Assembly: GCA_937942435.1 (NCBI GenBank)
Contig: CALDEM010000056.1
Location: 26,162-90,161 of the forward strand
Direction: 5' to 3'
DNA from: an uncultured Saprospiraceae bacterium
GTDB lineage: Bacteria; Bacteroidota; Bacteroidia; Chitinophagales; Saprospiraceae
DNA length: 64,000 bases
Translations under genes and position numbers: made by a program
Part shown: one piece after another, positions 54,753 through 63,976 of the stretch
How positions within the stretch are numbered: position 1 is the first letter of the stretch
Layout of the letters: the number at the start of each line of letters is the position of its first letter
The notes under the pieces: model-generated
The model's database searches: none
Told to the model about the DNA's origin: nothing
What the model saw: the letters and a program-made list of their open reading frames with translations, nothing else

Positions 54753-55673
54753 GTGAAAATTATAATTAGTATTTTATTATTCTATTTGGTTTTACCTTTT
54801 ACATATGGCCAAGATGTAGTCTTGCCACTTTGGACTCAAGGTGTTCCTTGTGCCAATGATCATGAGATCCAGATAGAAAATAAAGATATCGGTGCTGTGA
54901 TCAGCAAAGTGCATGCGCCAGATATAGCCGTCTATAAAGCCAATCATCCTACTGGCACTGCCGTTCTGATCTGCCCGGGTGGAGGATATACGATACTTGC
55001 ATATGACTGGGAGGGAACTCAGTTTGCAAAGTGGTTTAATGAGATAGGCATCACAGCTATAGTTTTAAAAAGTAGATTGCCTCACTGGGAAAGCGCCGAG
55101 TGCAGAGACAAAGTAGCGCTAGCAGATGCACAGCGAGCGATGCGTATGATTAGAAAGCATGCAAAAGACTGGGATATAGATGCAGACAAAATCGGTGTGA
55201 TGGGATTCTCGGCAGGAGGACATCTGGCATCTACATTGTCAACGCATTATGACAATGGGTATGATACAGATGTAGGATCTCTAACTTCTTTTTCTTGCCG
55301 ACCTGATTTTTCAATTTTGGTATATCCAGTTATTTCTATGGATACTTCATTTACACATATGGGATCAAGAACTAATCTTATAGGCAAAGATCCTTTGACT
55401 CCATCAGTGCTACAGTTTTCTAATGAGCTGCACATCACAGATGATACGCCACCTACACTTCTGGTACACGCTACAGATGATAAAGCAGTGCCTGTTGAAA
55501 ATAGTCTCAGATATTATCAAAATTTAGTAAAGCATGATGTACCAGCTTCTCTTTTGATTTATGAGAGTGGAGGACATGGATTTGGCATGGCAGAAAATAA
55601 AGAAGGAGCCGTTAAGAGATGGTTAGATGATTGTAAATCTTGGTTAACTGAGAGAAGACTTATAGAGGATTAA
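54753..55673 (+). CDS. Secreted esterase, acetyl-xylan esterase/BD-FAE-like alpha/beta hydrolase
   Basis: A 306-residue exported alpha/beta hydrolase starting at GTG, with signal peptide MKIIISILLFYLVLPFTYG. The oxyanion region CPGGGYTILAYDWEG is near residues 73-87. The nucleophile elbow GFSAGGH puts serine at 153. The acid is D242 or D243 in HATDDKAV, and the base is the histidine of SGGHGFGMA. This matches bacterial feruloyl/acetyl-xylan esterase-like enzymes that remove acetyl groups from plant or algal glycans. It starts 11 bases after moeA but is functionally unrelated to it. Confidence 0.9.
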   Translation: MKIIISILLFYLVLPFTYGQDVVLPLWTQGVPCANDHEIQIENKDIGAVISKVHAPDIAVYKANHPTGTAVLICPGGGYTILAYDWEGTQFAKWFNEIGITAIVLKSRLPHWESAECRDKVALADAQRAMRMIRKHAKDWDIDADKIGVMGFSAGGHLASTLSTHYDNGYDTDVGSLTSFSCRPDFSILVYPVISMDTSFTHMGSRTNLIGKDPLTPSVLQFSNELHITDDTPPTLLVHATDDKAVPVENSLRYYQNLVKHDVPASLLIYESGGHGFGMAENKEGAVKRWLDDCKSWLTERRLIED

Positions 55674-55709
55674 TGCAAGAATATTTTTGGTAGTTCTAAA
55701 AGTGTAATA

Positions 55710-56633
55710 TTGATTAAATTAAAAGACTTAAGGATATTTGTAATTACCATTTTGTCATTCAGTCTTTTATTATTGATCTCTTGCCAGTCGACTGTTGAGA
55801 AGATCGACTACCTAGGCCAGCAAGAACCTGGGATGATACCTCAAGTATTTGCTCCTGGGATTATCTCTTTAGAAGACAGATATGAGTTTGGTTCAGTGTT
55901 TTCTAAGGATGGCAATGAATTTTTCTTTGCCGTAGAAGGTGAAGAAGGAGCTGAGATTTTTGTGATGGATAAAGTTGATGATACATGGACCGACCCTAAG
56001 GCGATTATATCTGATAGTAAGTATGGTTACAATGACCCATTCCTTTCTCCTGATGAGGAGCGGCTATACTTTATAAGTCCTCGACCTGTGGATGAGTTTG
56101 ATACAATAGCAGACTATGACATTTGGTATGTACAACGCACAGATCAAGGTTGGTCTGAACCCCTCAATGCTGGTACCAATATCAATACCAATAGTGATGA
56201 ATATTATATCTCGTTTACCCAAGATGGTGACATGTACTTTGCATCCAGCAAGGCAGCAGTTGACGAGCGAAGACGTAACTTTGACATATATAGATCTGCT
56301 GAGATAGAAGATGGTTTTGATGTCCCAGTGATATTGGGTAAGGGAGTCAACAGCGATAGATATGAAGCCGATGTATTTGTAGCACCTGATGAATCATATG
56401 TTATCTTCTGCTCGATCAGAAAGGGAGGCTCAGGTATCGGCGATCTCTATATAAGTTATAAAGATGAACAAGGAAATTGGACTCCTGCGCAAAGTGTTGG
56501 TGATCAGATCAATACGAAGTATCACGAGTTGTGCCCATTTGTAAGTCATGATGGGCGATTTTTATTTTATACGAGCAACAAGGACATCTATTGGGTCAGC
56601 ATGGCTCTCATACATCAATTAAGACCAGTATGA
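55710..56633 (+). CDS. Lipoprotein with PD40/WD40-like beta-propeller repeats
   Basis: A 307-residue lipoprotein from a TTG start, signal MIKLKDLRIFVITILSFSLL ending in the lipobox LISC. The rest is a TolB/PD40-type propeller with repeats such as SVFSKDGNEFFFAV, DPFLSPDEERLYFISPRP, YISFTQDGDMYFASS, DVFVAPDESYVIFCS and CPFVSHDGRFLFYTS. Such proteins are probable surface binders or sensors. No ATG exists before the signal sequence. It is followed by DUF1569 after 36 bases. Confidence 0.88.
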   Translation: MIKLKDLRIFVITILSFSLLLLISCQSTVEKIDYLGQQEPGMIPQVFAPGIISLEDRYEFGSVFSKDGNEFFFAVEGEEGAEIFVMDKVDDTWTDPKAIISDSKYGYNDPFLSPDEERLYFISPRPVDEFDTIADYDIWYVQRTDQGWSEPLNAGTNINTNSDEYYISFTQDGDMYFASSKAAVDERRRNFDIYRSAEIEDGFDVPVILGKGVNSDRYEADVFVAPDESYVIFCSIRKGGSGIGDLYISYKDEQGNWTPAQSVGDQINTKYHELCPFVSHDGRFLFYTSNKDIYWVSMALIHQLRPV

Positions 56634-56669
56634 AAAATCACGATTTGAATAATCAAACCAAAACAGAAA

Positions 56670-57122
56670 ATGAAAAACTTATTTGACAAGCGAGATGTCG
56701 ATAATACGATAGAGCGGATCAACGCCCTAACATCAGATACCCAAGGCCAATGGGGTAGGATGTCTGTAGATCAGATGCTAGCTCATTGCAATGTTGCATA
56801 CGAGATGGTCTATGACAACGTCCATCCCAAACCAACAGGATTAAAGAAGTTCTTTATAAAGCTATTGGCAAAGAACGCGGTTGTAGGACCAAAACCATAT
56901 CCAAAGAACGGCAGGACGGCACCTCAGTTTATAGTTTCAGATAAGCGTGACTTTGCAAAGGAGAAGGAGAGAATGATCGACTATTTGCATAAGACACAAG
57001 AACTGGGGGCCGATCATTTTGAAGGCAAAGAATCTAACTCTTTTGGCTCTTTGACGTCACAAGAATGGAATGTTATGTTCAGCAAACACCTTGATCATCA
57101 CTTGACGCAGTTTGGTGTCTAG
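56670..57122 (+). CDS. DUF1569 (DinB-like) protein
   Basis: A 150-residue DinB-superfamily four-helix protein. It contains QWGRMSVDQMLAHCNVAYEMV with the first histidine of the putative metal site, KPYPKNGRTAPQF, and the terminal FSKHLDHHLTQFGV with the other histidines. Function is unknown in this family. The last about 30 bases plus the following intergenic sequence occur again at 58256, so its 3' end is duplicated. Confidence 0.85.
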   Translation: MKNLFDKRDVDNTIERINALTSDTQGQWGRMSVDQMLAHCNVAYEMVYDNVHPKPTGLKKFFIKLLAKNAVVGPKPYPKNGRTAPQFIVSDKRDFAKEKERMIDYLHKTQELGADHFEGKESNSFGSLTSQEWNVMFSKHLDHHLTQFGV

Positions 57123-57264
57123 GGTTGGTGATATATGTTTGGTGTATATGCAGTTTATAAATACAAGACTCAAAACAGTAGTCACGCTGATCTACAAACA
57201 CAGCAGTGAGGAAAATATAGTATCACTCTTTGAAAAGTTATCATCTCGCTTCTTTTTGAAAAAA
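57091..57264 (+). repeat. Direct repeat B1 (with 58256-58400)
   Basis: Covers the end of the DUF1569 gene and a stub of the DUF3995 gene. Copy at 58256-58400. The first 29 bases match at 24 positions and the final about 90 bases at about 80%, with a length difference of about 30 bases between these blocks. Confidence 0.82.
57155..57264 (-). pseudogene. Remnant of the DUF3995 gene 3' end
   Basis: Minus-strand translation gives FFKKKRDDNFSKSDT, then a diverged stretch and LLCL, a TAG, then ISVTTVL. This aligns with the C-terminus of the intact DUF3995 protein (FFKKKRDDNFSKSDTKLFSP, LCLYISVTTFL). The in-frame stop replaces the TAT codon. Confidence 0.82.
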
Positions 57265-57603
57265 TAATACTATGTGGTGTCCATCGCTTATTAGATGAAA
57301 CAAAGAATGAGATATTCATTATTTCGGACTCCTGTTCTCTATTGAAAGTCTGTGTTCTACTAATAATGTATTAGTGAAAACTAACTGTTTTTTCGATAAT
57401 CCTACTTCAATTATCATTTAAGTTATTGAAGGTTTATACATTCAAGAATTCGTAGTATGATTAGAGCTTTCGTTTTAACGAGCTGTACTTATACTATTAG
57501 AATATTGTATGAATGATAAGAATCACATTGGTCAACGCTTTGTTTAGTGGATCACTTTATGAGGTGTCGTTATTGTGCATGATTAAAACTGAAACACACT
57601 TAT
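57265..57603. other. Intergenic region ahead of the inserted secreted gene
   Basis: 339 AT-rich bases between repeat B1 and the inserted gene. No RNA gene, inverted terminal repeat, integrase-type site or promoter consensus was found. Confidence 0.5.
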
Positions 57604-58233
57604 ATGAAAAGGTATAACTTAATTTCTATCCTGCTTTTAACTTGTCTTCACATCAGTATTTGTTATGGCCAAGAACAATTAGAAGTTGAAGGAAATATAT
57701 TGGTTTCAGATCTACAAGGTGTGGGGACCAGACCTGTCTTTGTAGACCCAAGTGGAGTATTGACTACAGGTGCAGGGAGTGCGAGTAAGCAAATTACATT
57801 TACTGCGGGAAGTATAGTAGAAAGTGCTTCTCTTTCGGTCATTACGCCTAGTTTTCGTGCTTTGACTTGGCGTCATGATTTTCAAGAAGTAGGTTATATT
57901 ACTATAAAAAGGCCATTAGACTGGGATCAAATATCGGATGTTAATATTGAAATTTATTTTTTTTCAACAGATTTTATGCCGGCCTCATCTGGAACTGTGC
58001 AGTTTTCAGTAAGGCCTAGGGATCGTAATATAGGAGATACGATAATAGATGAAGTAGGTATTGGGTCCACTCTGGTAAATATCACAAGTAAAGTCCAGCA
58101 AAAAGTAGTGGTAACGATTCCTGCTTCACGGTTAGAAAAGGAGTTTTGGGAGTTAGGAATACAAAGAGAATCAATTAACTCCACTTTTACCGGAGCTGTT
58201 GATGTGCAGAATGTCACAATTACCTACAATTAA
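57604..58233 (+). CDS. Secreted protein of unknown function, located between duplicated gene ends
   Basis: A 209-residue exported protein, signal peptide MKRYNLISILLLTCLHISICYGQ. Residues 24-60 (LEVEGNILVSDLQGVGTRPV..., VDPSGVLTTG) resemble the start of Bacteroidota fibre-type proteins, which share a GxGxRxVxVDxxGxL pattern. The remainder is a beta-sandwich-like, Ser/Thr/Val-rich domain (ITIKRPLDWDQISDVNIEIYFF, TVQFSVRPRDRNIGDTI) without known catalytic motifs. It is flanked by direct repeats B1 and B2 that contain the 3' ends of DUF1569 and DUF3995, so it looks like an insertion between two convergent genes. Confidence 0.75.
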   Translation: MKRYNLISILLLTCLHISICYGQEQLEVEGNILVSDLQGVGTRPVFVDPSGVLTTGAGSASKQITFTAGSIVESASLSVITPSFRALTWRHDFQEVGYITIKRPLDWDQISDVNIEIYFFSTDFMPASSGTVQFSVRPRDRNIGDTIIDEVGIGSTLVNITSKVQQKVVVTIPASRLEKEFWELGIQRESINSTFTGAVDVQNVTITYN

Positions 58234-58255
58234 AAGTTGTAAGCATATAATGTTC

Positions 58256-58400
58256 TTGATCATCACCTAACACAGTTTAGCGTATAACGCGCTATAAGTA
58301 AAGGATAAGAAATGTAGTCACACTGATATACAAACACAACGGTGAGAACAACTTCGTATCACTCTTAGAGAAGTTATCATCTCTCTTCTTTTTGAAAAAT
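58256..58400 (+). repeat. Direct repeat B2 (with 57091-57264)
   Basis: Starts with a stub of the DUF1569 3' end on the plus strand (58256-58287, encoding LDHHLTQFSV and a TAA). It continues into the intact DUF3995 3' end on the minus strand. Confidence 0.82.
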
Positions 58401-58729
58401 CCCACAATGTTAAAATCGCCAATCGCTCTTAGTCCAAACGCGGCACCCATGGCTATGGTTAACATGCGGGCCCAATAGTCAGAAATCCCGATAGAGATCC
58501 AACGACTATGTGATAAGATCAATAAACAACAAACCAACAGAGCCAATGCGACCACAGCTGTGGCTATCATGATGTTACTATTGTTTTCTTTGTCAAAATA
58601 GGATGCTTGCCACTGGTCTGGTACGGCTTGCTTTGCGCCCCAAGTGCCACCCAGTGCCCAATAAACGTGTATACCACTAAGGCCGAGAAAGATCAAGGCG
58701 TTGCTGATGATGAGTAGGGTCTTTAGCAT
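58292..58729 (-). CDS. DUF3995 membrane protein
   Basis: A 145-residue integral membrane protein with four hydrophobic helices: LLIISNALIFLGLSGIHVYW near the start, IMIATAVVALALLVCCLLIL, MLTIAMGAAFGLRAIG, and LCLYISVTTFLILYL. The HVYWALGG motif in helix 1 is typical of DUF3995. Role unknown. It lies 21 bases downstream of the sulfatase on the same strand, so the two may be co-transcribed. Its 3' end was duplicated at 57155-57264. Confidence 0.85.
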   Translation of the reverse strand: MLKTLLIISNALIFLGLSGIHVYWALGGTWGAKQAVPDQWQASYFDKENNSNIMIATAVVALALLVCCLLILSHSRWISIGISDYWARMLTIAMGAAFGLRAIGDFNIVGFFKKKRDDNFSKSDTKLFSPLCLYISVTTFLILYL

Positions 58730-58750
58730 ATTCTATAGTTTTTATAAAAC

Positions 58751-60361
58751 TCAGTCTTTAGTTACCATGCTTCCCCACCAATCATTGTCTGGATCAAAGT
58801 CTTCGCTTAAGAAGTCCATCCTTTGTCTTTCTAATCTCGGAAGCCTGTTGTTGACGATGTAATCTTTTCTTTCTGCAGCTTTCTTTGCATCGTATAGTTC
58901 ATCCTTTCTTGGCATATTAGCATTCATCTCTTTTAACCAGGTTGTAAGTTTAGAATAGAGCAATCTTGTTTTTTCTGGTTCAACACTGCTTAGATCTTTG
59001 GCTTCTGCAGGATCGTCGATGAGATTATAAAGTTCTAATGCATCATATTCATAATAGTGGATCAGCTTCCAGTCACCAACTCTGATAACCGAAGAAGGGT
59101 TGCCGCCTTGGTTCCCATAGTGTGGATAGTGCCAGTAGAGTGGTCTGCTTTCGATATCATATCCCTCGAGTAGTGGCTTAAGATTTACGCCATCGATGTG
59201 CTGCTGTGGTTGATCGTTCAAGCCTGCAAAACTCAGAATGGTAGGATAGAAGTCAGTACCTATGACTGGTGTTTCATTTTTCACACCAGCATGTTCTAAC
59301 CAAGGCACTTTTATGAAGTATGGTTCGCGGATACCTCCTTCCCATTGGTATCCTTTGCCGCCGCGCAGCGGAAGATTAGAAGTTGAAAAAGCATCACCCG
59401 ACGCAACGCCACCATTGTCAGAAGTAAAGATGACGATGGTGTTATCGGTAAGTCCGGATGACTCTAATTGATCTAATACGACGCCAACGGCATCATCCAT
59501 TTGTTCGACCAGTCCAGCATAGACTGGATTGTCTTGAGTCCTTCTGATGGGTAAGACTCTTTCCATTTCAAATCCCGAAGCTGCAACACCGCTTGCGGTC
59601 GCCTTGTCTCTGTATTTAGACCATTTACCTTGAGTGGTCTGGATAGGCCCATGGACGGCATAAAAAGAAAGCATAGCGAAGAAAGGCTGCTTATCATTGT
59701 TTTGGATAAACTGCGCCGTCTCATTAGCTAATCTCATGGATAGGTTTTCTCCATCCTCATGATTGTCTAATCGTGGATTAGTCCATGGCGCAAAATATCC
59801 ACCAATCGGACTCCCTCGATCCCAGCCACCTTTATTGATGTCAAAGCCATGATCCTCAGGGTAAGAACCCTCTTTGCCCAAGTGCCATTTACCAGCGTAG
59901 AAGGTGTTGTAGCCGCCCTCCTTTAGTGCTTCCGCTATGGTGATATCATCATGGTCAAGAGCGCGATTATAATGAGCTGGTAAGAGGAGATTATGTCGAT
60001 TAGCTCGTCTCCAAGCAGTATCGCTTGCCGCTCCGATCCAATCAGTGATGCCATGACGAGCGGTAAATTGTCCCGTCATGATACTAGCGCGAGATGGACT
60101 ACAGACGCGGCTAGCCGCATACCCTTGAGTAAAGACCATGCCTTCGTTGGCGATGCGATCGATATGAGGCGTCTCATAGTAGGTGCTGCCCGTGCAACTT
60201 AGATCATGAGCACCCAGATCATCTACCAGTATAAAGAGAAAGTTGGGCTGCTCCTTAGCTTTTATATCGGCCTTGGTATCGTACGTCGCATCGGACTTGT
60301 TACAACTGGCAAGCAAAGCCACAATTATGATCGTAATAAATAATCTCATTCTAAAAGTCAT
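58751..60361 (-). CDS. Sulfatase (Cys-type, lipoprotein)
   Basis: A 536-residue S1 sulfatase. The N-terminus is a lipoprotein signal (MRLFITIIIVALLASC), whether the start is at 60361 or at 60349. The metal site FILVDDLGAHDLSC is near residue 43. The formylglycine motif is CSPSR with the cysteine at residue 87, followed by GQFTARHG. GKWHLGKEGSYPEDHGFD and IVIFTSDNGG also fit. The C-terminus is an arginine-rich helical tail. It differs from the sulfatase at 36211 in subfamily (ARHGITDW versus IRFGMASN). It is divergent by 44 bases from the cytochrome c/propeller gene, suggesting shared regulation. Confidence 0.93.
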   Translation of the reverse strand: MTFRMRLFITIIIVALLASCNKSDATYDTKADIKAKEQPNFLFILVDDLGAHDLSCTGSTYYETPHIDRIANEGMVFTQGYAASRVCSPSRASIMTGQFTARHGITDWIGAASDTAWRRANRHNLLLPAHYNRALDHDDITIAEALKEGGYNTFYAGKWHLGKEGSYPEDHGFDINKGGWDRGSPIGGYFAPWTNPRLDNHEDGENLSMRLANETAQFIQNNDKQPFFAMLSFYAVHGPIQTTQGKWSKYRDKATASGVAASGFEMERVLPIRRTQDNPVYAGLVEQMDDAVGVVLDQLESSGLTDNTIVIFTSDNGGVASGDAFSTSNLPLRGGKGYQWEGGIREPYFIKVPWLEHAGVKNETPVIGTDFYPTILSFAGLNDQPQQHIDGVNLKPLLEGYDIESRPLYWHYPHYGNQGGNPSSVIRVGDWKLIHYYEYDALELYNLIDDPAEAKDLSSVEPEKTRLLYSKLTTWLKEMNANMPRKDELYDAKKAAERKDYIVNNRLPRLERQRMDFLSEDFDPDNDWWGSMVTKD

Positions 60362-60405
60362 CTGCTCACTTAAATCTAAGTAAATTGAGATAAGCTACAG
60401 ACGAT

Positions 60406-63117
60406 ATGAATCATTACTTTTTCTCTTTTCTACTTCTTTGCTTTACCAGCTTCTCTTGTACAAAAGAAACTCAAGTGGTTGAAGCAGATGTGCCATCGGG
60501 ATTTTTGTTGCCAGAAGATGCCTTGGCAGAGTATGAGAAAAATATCGATCATGCGAGCTTGATTCGTTCTCTTGATGACAAAGCTTACAATCGAGGCAGA
60601 GACATTTATAAAAACACTTGTTACACCTGTCATGGTGATCCGGGACAAGAGGGTAGTATCCCTACTTCTACTAAGTTTTGGTCTGCGACTTTAAAAAATG
60701 GTAGCGATCCCCATGCTATGTATGAGACGTTGACGCGTGGGTACGGACTGATGACACCTCAGTTGCAACTGGTCCCAAGACAGAAGTATGATGTGATTCA
60801 TTTTATAAGAGAGTACTTTATAAAAGATCATGATGGGGTAGAGTACTTTAAAGTAGATTCTAATTATCTCGCAACGTTACCAACTGGTACGATCGAAGGT
60901 CCAGAAGCGACAGCTTACAAACCGTGGACGGAGATGGACTATGGTAACTTTCTAATTAACACTTATGAACTGGCTGATTCTACTACCCCTCCTCGGGAAA
61001 TATCAGGCGGCCCTTCCCCCTTGGCTAATGAGAATTTAATCAATCAAAACTTTGCTTACAAAGGCATAGCAGTAAGAGTGGATCAAGGAGATGGTGGCGT
61101 GGCAGCAGGCCAGGCATTCATGATGTTTGATACGGACTTGATGCGGGTGGCTGGTGCTTGGACAGGAGATGGCTTCATAGATTATCAAGCGATCTTGATG
61201 AATGAACGACATAACATCTATCCACGTACAGTCGGCGATCTACACTTTGAAAATGAAGTCGGCCCAGGATGGGCAAATCCCAAAACTGGAAATTATCATG
61301 ATCCGCGATTTCAAGCGGTTGATCAACGTAAGTTTGGACCCTTGCCCTATGACTGGGCAAAGTACAAGGGGCTGTATCGATATGAAGACAAAGTGATTGT
61401 GTCATATACGATAGGCAGCGCTACTGTCTTAGAATCCTTCGGTGCTATAGAGTCGGAAGCAGGCATGGTCTTCTCAAGAACTATGAATATTGCTGCTTCT
61501 GCGGCTAACTCTGATTCACCACTAAAAATGAGAGTTGCGCCAAGTAAGAGTAAGGTTCAACTGGTCTCATCTTCTGATGCTTCTCTTGAAGTAGCCAATG
61601 GATACCATGAGCTGCACGTACCATCAGGACAAGATGTGCAATTGAAATTATTGATCTCGCGAGATGTCAAATTGCCATTAGAAAATGTAGCCAGTGATGA
61701 TCTCGATCTTTCTAAGTTTACAAAAGGCGGCCCTGCCCAATATCCAGAAAAAGTCACAACCCAAGTCATTAAAGGACTTGAAGAAGAGGCCTATACAGCG
61801 GATGTACTATCACTACCATTAACCAATCCTTGGAAAGCAAGAGTAAGGCCGACAGGTATTGATTTTATACCAGACACAGATGAGGCTATTGTTTGTACTA
61901 TTGATGGAGATGTCTGGATCATTGGTAATATCACCAGCCCCGATGGACAATTAGAATGGCAAAGAATTGCTTCAGGACTTTTTCAGCCATTGGGCATAGT
62001 CTATCATGAAGATCAGATCTTTGTGACCTGTAGAGATCAGTTGGTCGTCCTTAGAGATCTCAATGGTGACCGTGAGACGGACTTCTATGAAGCGTTTAAC
62101 ACCGATCATCAGGTGACTGATCACTTTCATGAATTTGCCATGGGCTTGCAAATAGATGACGTGGGTAACTTCTACTACGCTAAGAGTGCTCGGCATGCAA
62201 GGACAGCCTTGATCCCGCAACATGGCACCTTGATTAAGGTAAGTCCAGATGGTAAGAGTTCCGAGATCATTGCAAAGGGATTCAGAGCAGCTAACGGCGT
62301 TTGTCTTAACCCAGATGGCTCGTTCTATGTAACTGACCAAGAAGGGCATTGGAATCCCATGAATAGAATCAACCACGTAATCCAAGGAGGATTCTATGGA
62401 AACATGTATGGTTATGGAGCTCCTGATGATTCATCAGATGAAGCCATGTTACATCCTTTGTGTTGGATCGATATGCGATATGATCGTTCTCCATCAGAGC
62501 TGCTATGGGCAGACAGCGACAAGTGGGGCCCACTGAATGATCAGCTCCTCAATATCTCATATGGCTATGGTAAGGTGTTCTTAGTCTTGGATGAAGAAGT
62601 AAATGACGTCAAGCAAGGCGGCATGGTGCAGTTGCCATTACCTCAGTTTCCGTCAGGTCTGGTAAGAGGACGCTTTCATCCTAAGGATGGTCAAATGTAT
62701 GCTTGTGCGATGACTGCTTGGGCGACCAGCCAAGTGTTACAAGCAGGAGGGTTGTATCGCATCCGATATACTGGACAAGATCTTAACCTCCCTATCAAGT
62801 TACAAACGAAGAAGAACGGAATAGAACTGACTTTTGCTAATGCCTTAGACAAGACAACAGCAGAGCAACCAGATAGATATACCGTCAATACTTGGCAACT
62901 TAAACGCACCAAAAGCTATGGTTCCAAAAGGTACGATGAAAAAGAGCTTAGTGTCTCCGATGTGCGATTAGAAAATGGAAAGGTGGTTCTTACCATTCCT
63001 GATCTAGAGCCTACTTGGGTGATTGAGATTAAGTATGAATTGAGAGATAAAAAGGGGAAGGCTTTTTACGGGGCGATACAGGGGACTATTTATGAATTGG
63101 GTGGGGTAGAGATATGA
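60406..63117 (+). CDS. DUF6797-type cytochrome c / beta-propeller protein
   Basis: A 903-residue lipoprotein-like exported protein (signal ending FTSFSC). A cytochrome c domain at about 55-145 has CYTCH at residues 72-76 and a Met ligand region YGLMTPQ. Residues about 170-420 form a beta-sandwich-type domain typical of DUF6797 proteins. Residues about 440-780 form a propeller (DFIPDTDEAIVCTIDGDVWII, DGDVWI, GFRAANGVCLNPDGSFYVTDQEG). A C-terminal Fn3-like part finishes it. Like the 1055-aa protein it joins heme c to a propeller, but the order is reversed. It probably oxidises or binds a carbohydrate in the periplasm. Divergent from the sulfatase. Confidence 0.85.
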   Translation: MNHYFFSFLLLCFTSFSCTKETQVVEADVPSGFLLPEDALAEYEKNIDHASLIRSLDDKAYNRGRDIYKNTCYTCHGDPGQEGSIPTSTKFWSATLKNGSDPHAMYETLTRGYGLMTPQLQLVPRQKYDVIHFIREYFIKDHDGVEYFKVDSNYLATLPTGTIEGPEATAYKPWTEMDYGNFLINTYELADSTTPPREISGGPSPLANENLINQNFAYKGIAVRVDQGDGGVAAGQAFMMFDTDLMRVAGAWTGDGFIDYQAILMNERHNIYPRTVGDLHFENEVGPGWANPKTGNYHDPRFQAVDQRKFGPLPYDWAKYKGLYRYEDKVIVSYTIGSATVLESFGAIESEAGMVFSRTMNIAASAANSDSPLKMRVAPSKSKVQLVSSSDASLEVANGYHELHVPSGQDVQLKLLISRDVKLPLENVASDDLDLSKFTKGGPAQYPEKVTTQVIKGLEEEAYTADVLSLPLTNPWKARVRPTGIDFIPDTDEAIVCTIDGDVWIIGNITSPDGQLEWQRIASGLFQPLGIVYHEDQIFVTCRDQLVVLRDLNGDRETDFYEAFNTDHQVTDHFHEFAMGLQIDDVGNFYYAKSARHARTALIPQHGTLIKVSPDGKSSEIIAKGFRAANGVCLNPDGSFYVTDQEGHWNPMNRINHVIQGGFYGNMYGYGAPDDSSDEAMLHPLCWIDMRYDRSPSELLWADSDKWGPLNDQLLNISYGYGKVFLVLDEEVNDVKQGGMVQLPLPQFPSGLVRGRFHPKDGQMYACAMTAWATSQVLQAGGLYRIRYTGQDLNLPIKLQTKKNGIELTFANALDKTTAEQPDRYTVNTWQLKRTKSYGSKRYDEKELSVSDVRLENGKVVLTIPDLEPTWVIEIKYELRDKKGKAFYGAIQGTIYELGGVEI

Positions 63118-63188
63118 CGATCCTCTCTTGCATGTAGGCATGGGTCAGAAAACAGATATTTTTCGTACACGTTAGAAGTTATTCTTAT

Positions 63189-63875
63189 TTAGTTTGGACA
63201 AGTAATCTGAACTGAGGTTAATGTCCCTGCATCATTAGGTGTGTACCTCCAGCAATTACCATTAGGAGATTTCATTATTACGCCCTTAGAAATATCACTA
63301 ATATAAATGTCTCCATCAGTTACCTCCAATCTGGATTTTGGAGATACTGTTGCAATCCCAACATTACCAATGTTATTTACTGTTACTCTGTCCTTATTTG
63401 AAGCTGGGCCTACTCCAGTGTCATTGTATAAAATGAACTTTCCTCCTCCGAGGGATGAAGAATTATTAGTAGAAACAATAGAGTAGCTCTCGCCACCACT
63501 TCCAAAGTCATATAGTCTAATTCCAGTGGAGACATCATCATCACTAGCTACCACTAAATCCCTATCAATTGTTGGGAGCATATTTGCGAGATTAGGACTA
63601 CTTAATCTATTTACGTATGCAATGCCTTCTGGCCTTAACGTCCAAATTGTATCATGACATGTAGAATACCACGAACTCCCATTAAAGCACTGTAAACATT
63701 CATCTATTATGTTGAAAACACATTGTCCTTCCTGAGGAATTAGTGCATCAATAGCAGTTTGATCCATTCTAGGAAAGACTATTCCATCATTATTTATTTC
63801 TGTTTCCTTTATTTCTTGACTCAGTAAAAAGAACGGTAAGAGCAAAATTAATATCACAATAGAAGTTAGTCGCAT
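63189..63875 (-). CDS. Secreted fibre-like protein
   Basis: A 228-residue exported protein, signal peptide MRLTSIVILILLLPFFLLSQ. The section after the signal, NNDGIVFPRMDQTAIDALI, then GQCVFNIIDECLQCFNGSSW, is a pattern common in Bacteroidota fibre or tail-like proteins. The middle is beta-rich with GSGGESYSIVSTNNSSSLGG and RVTVNNIGNVGIATVSPKS, and the C-terminal ITCPN is cysteine-containing. It probably forms surface fibres. No enzymatic motif. Convergent with the cytochrome c/propeller gene. Confidence 0.78.
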   Translation of the reverse strand: MRLTSIVILILLLPFFLLSQEIKETEINNDGIVFPRMDQTAIDALIPQEGQCVFNIIDECLQCFNGSSWYSTCHDTIWTLRPEGIAYVNRLSSPNLANMLPTIDRDLVVASDDDVSTGIRLYDFGSGGESYSIVSTNNSSSLGGGKFILYNDTGVGPASNKDRVTVNNIGNVGIATVSPKSRLEVTDGDIYISDISKGVIMKSPNGNCWRYTPNDAGTLTSVQITCPN

Positions 63876-63895
63876 AGAATCTAAATGATTGAAGA

Positions 63896-63903
63896 CAAAT
63901 ATA
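63896..63903 (-). promoter_or_regulatory. Candidate -7 box (TATATTTG on the minus strand)
   Basis: Matches TAnnTTTG reading leftward, 21 bases before the ATG at 63875. Transcription would start near 63889. Confidence 0.45.
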
Positions 63904-63976
63904 AGATTTCTTCATTTACTATTGGAATATTGAACTTTTAGCCGAAACTTTGAATGAAAATATGATATCACGAATC

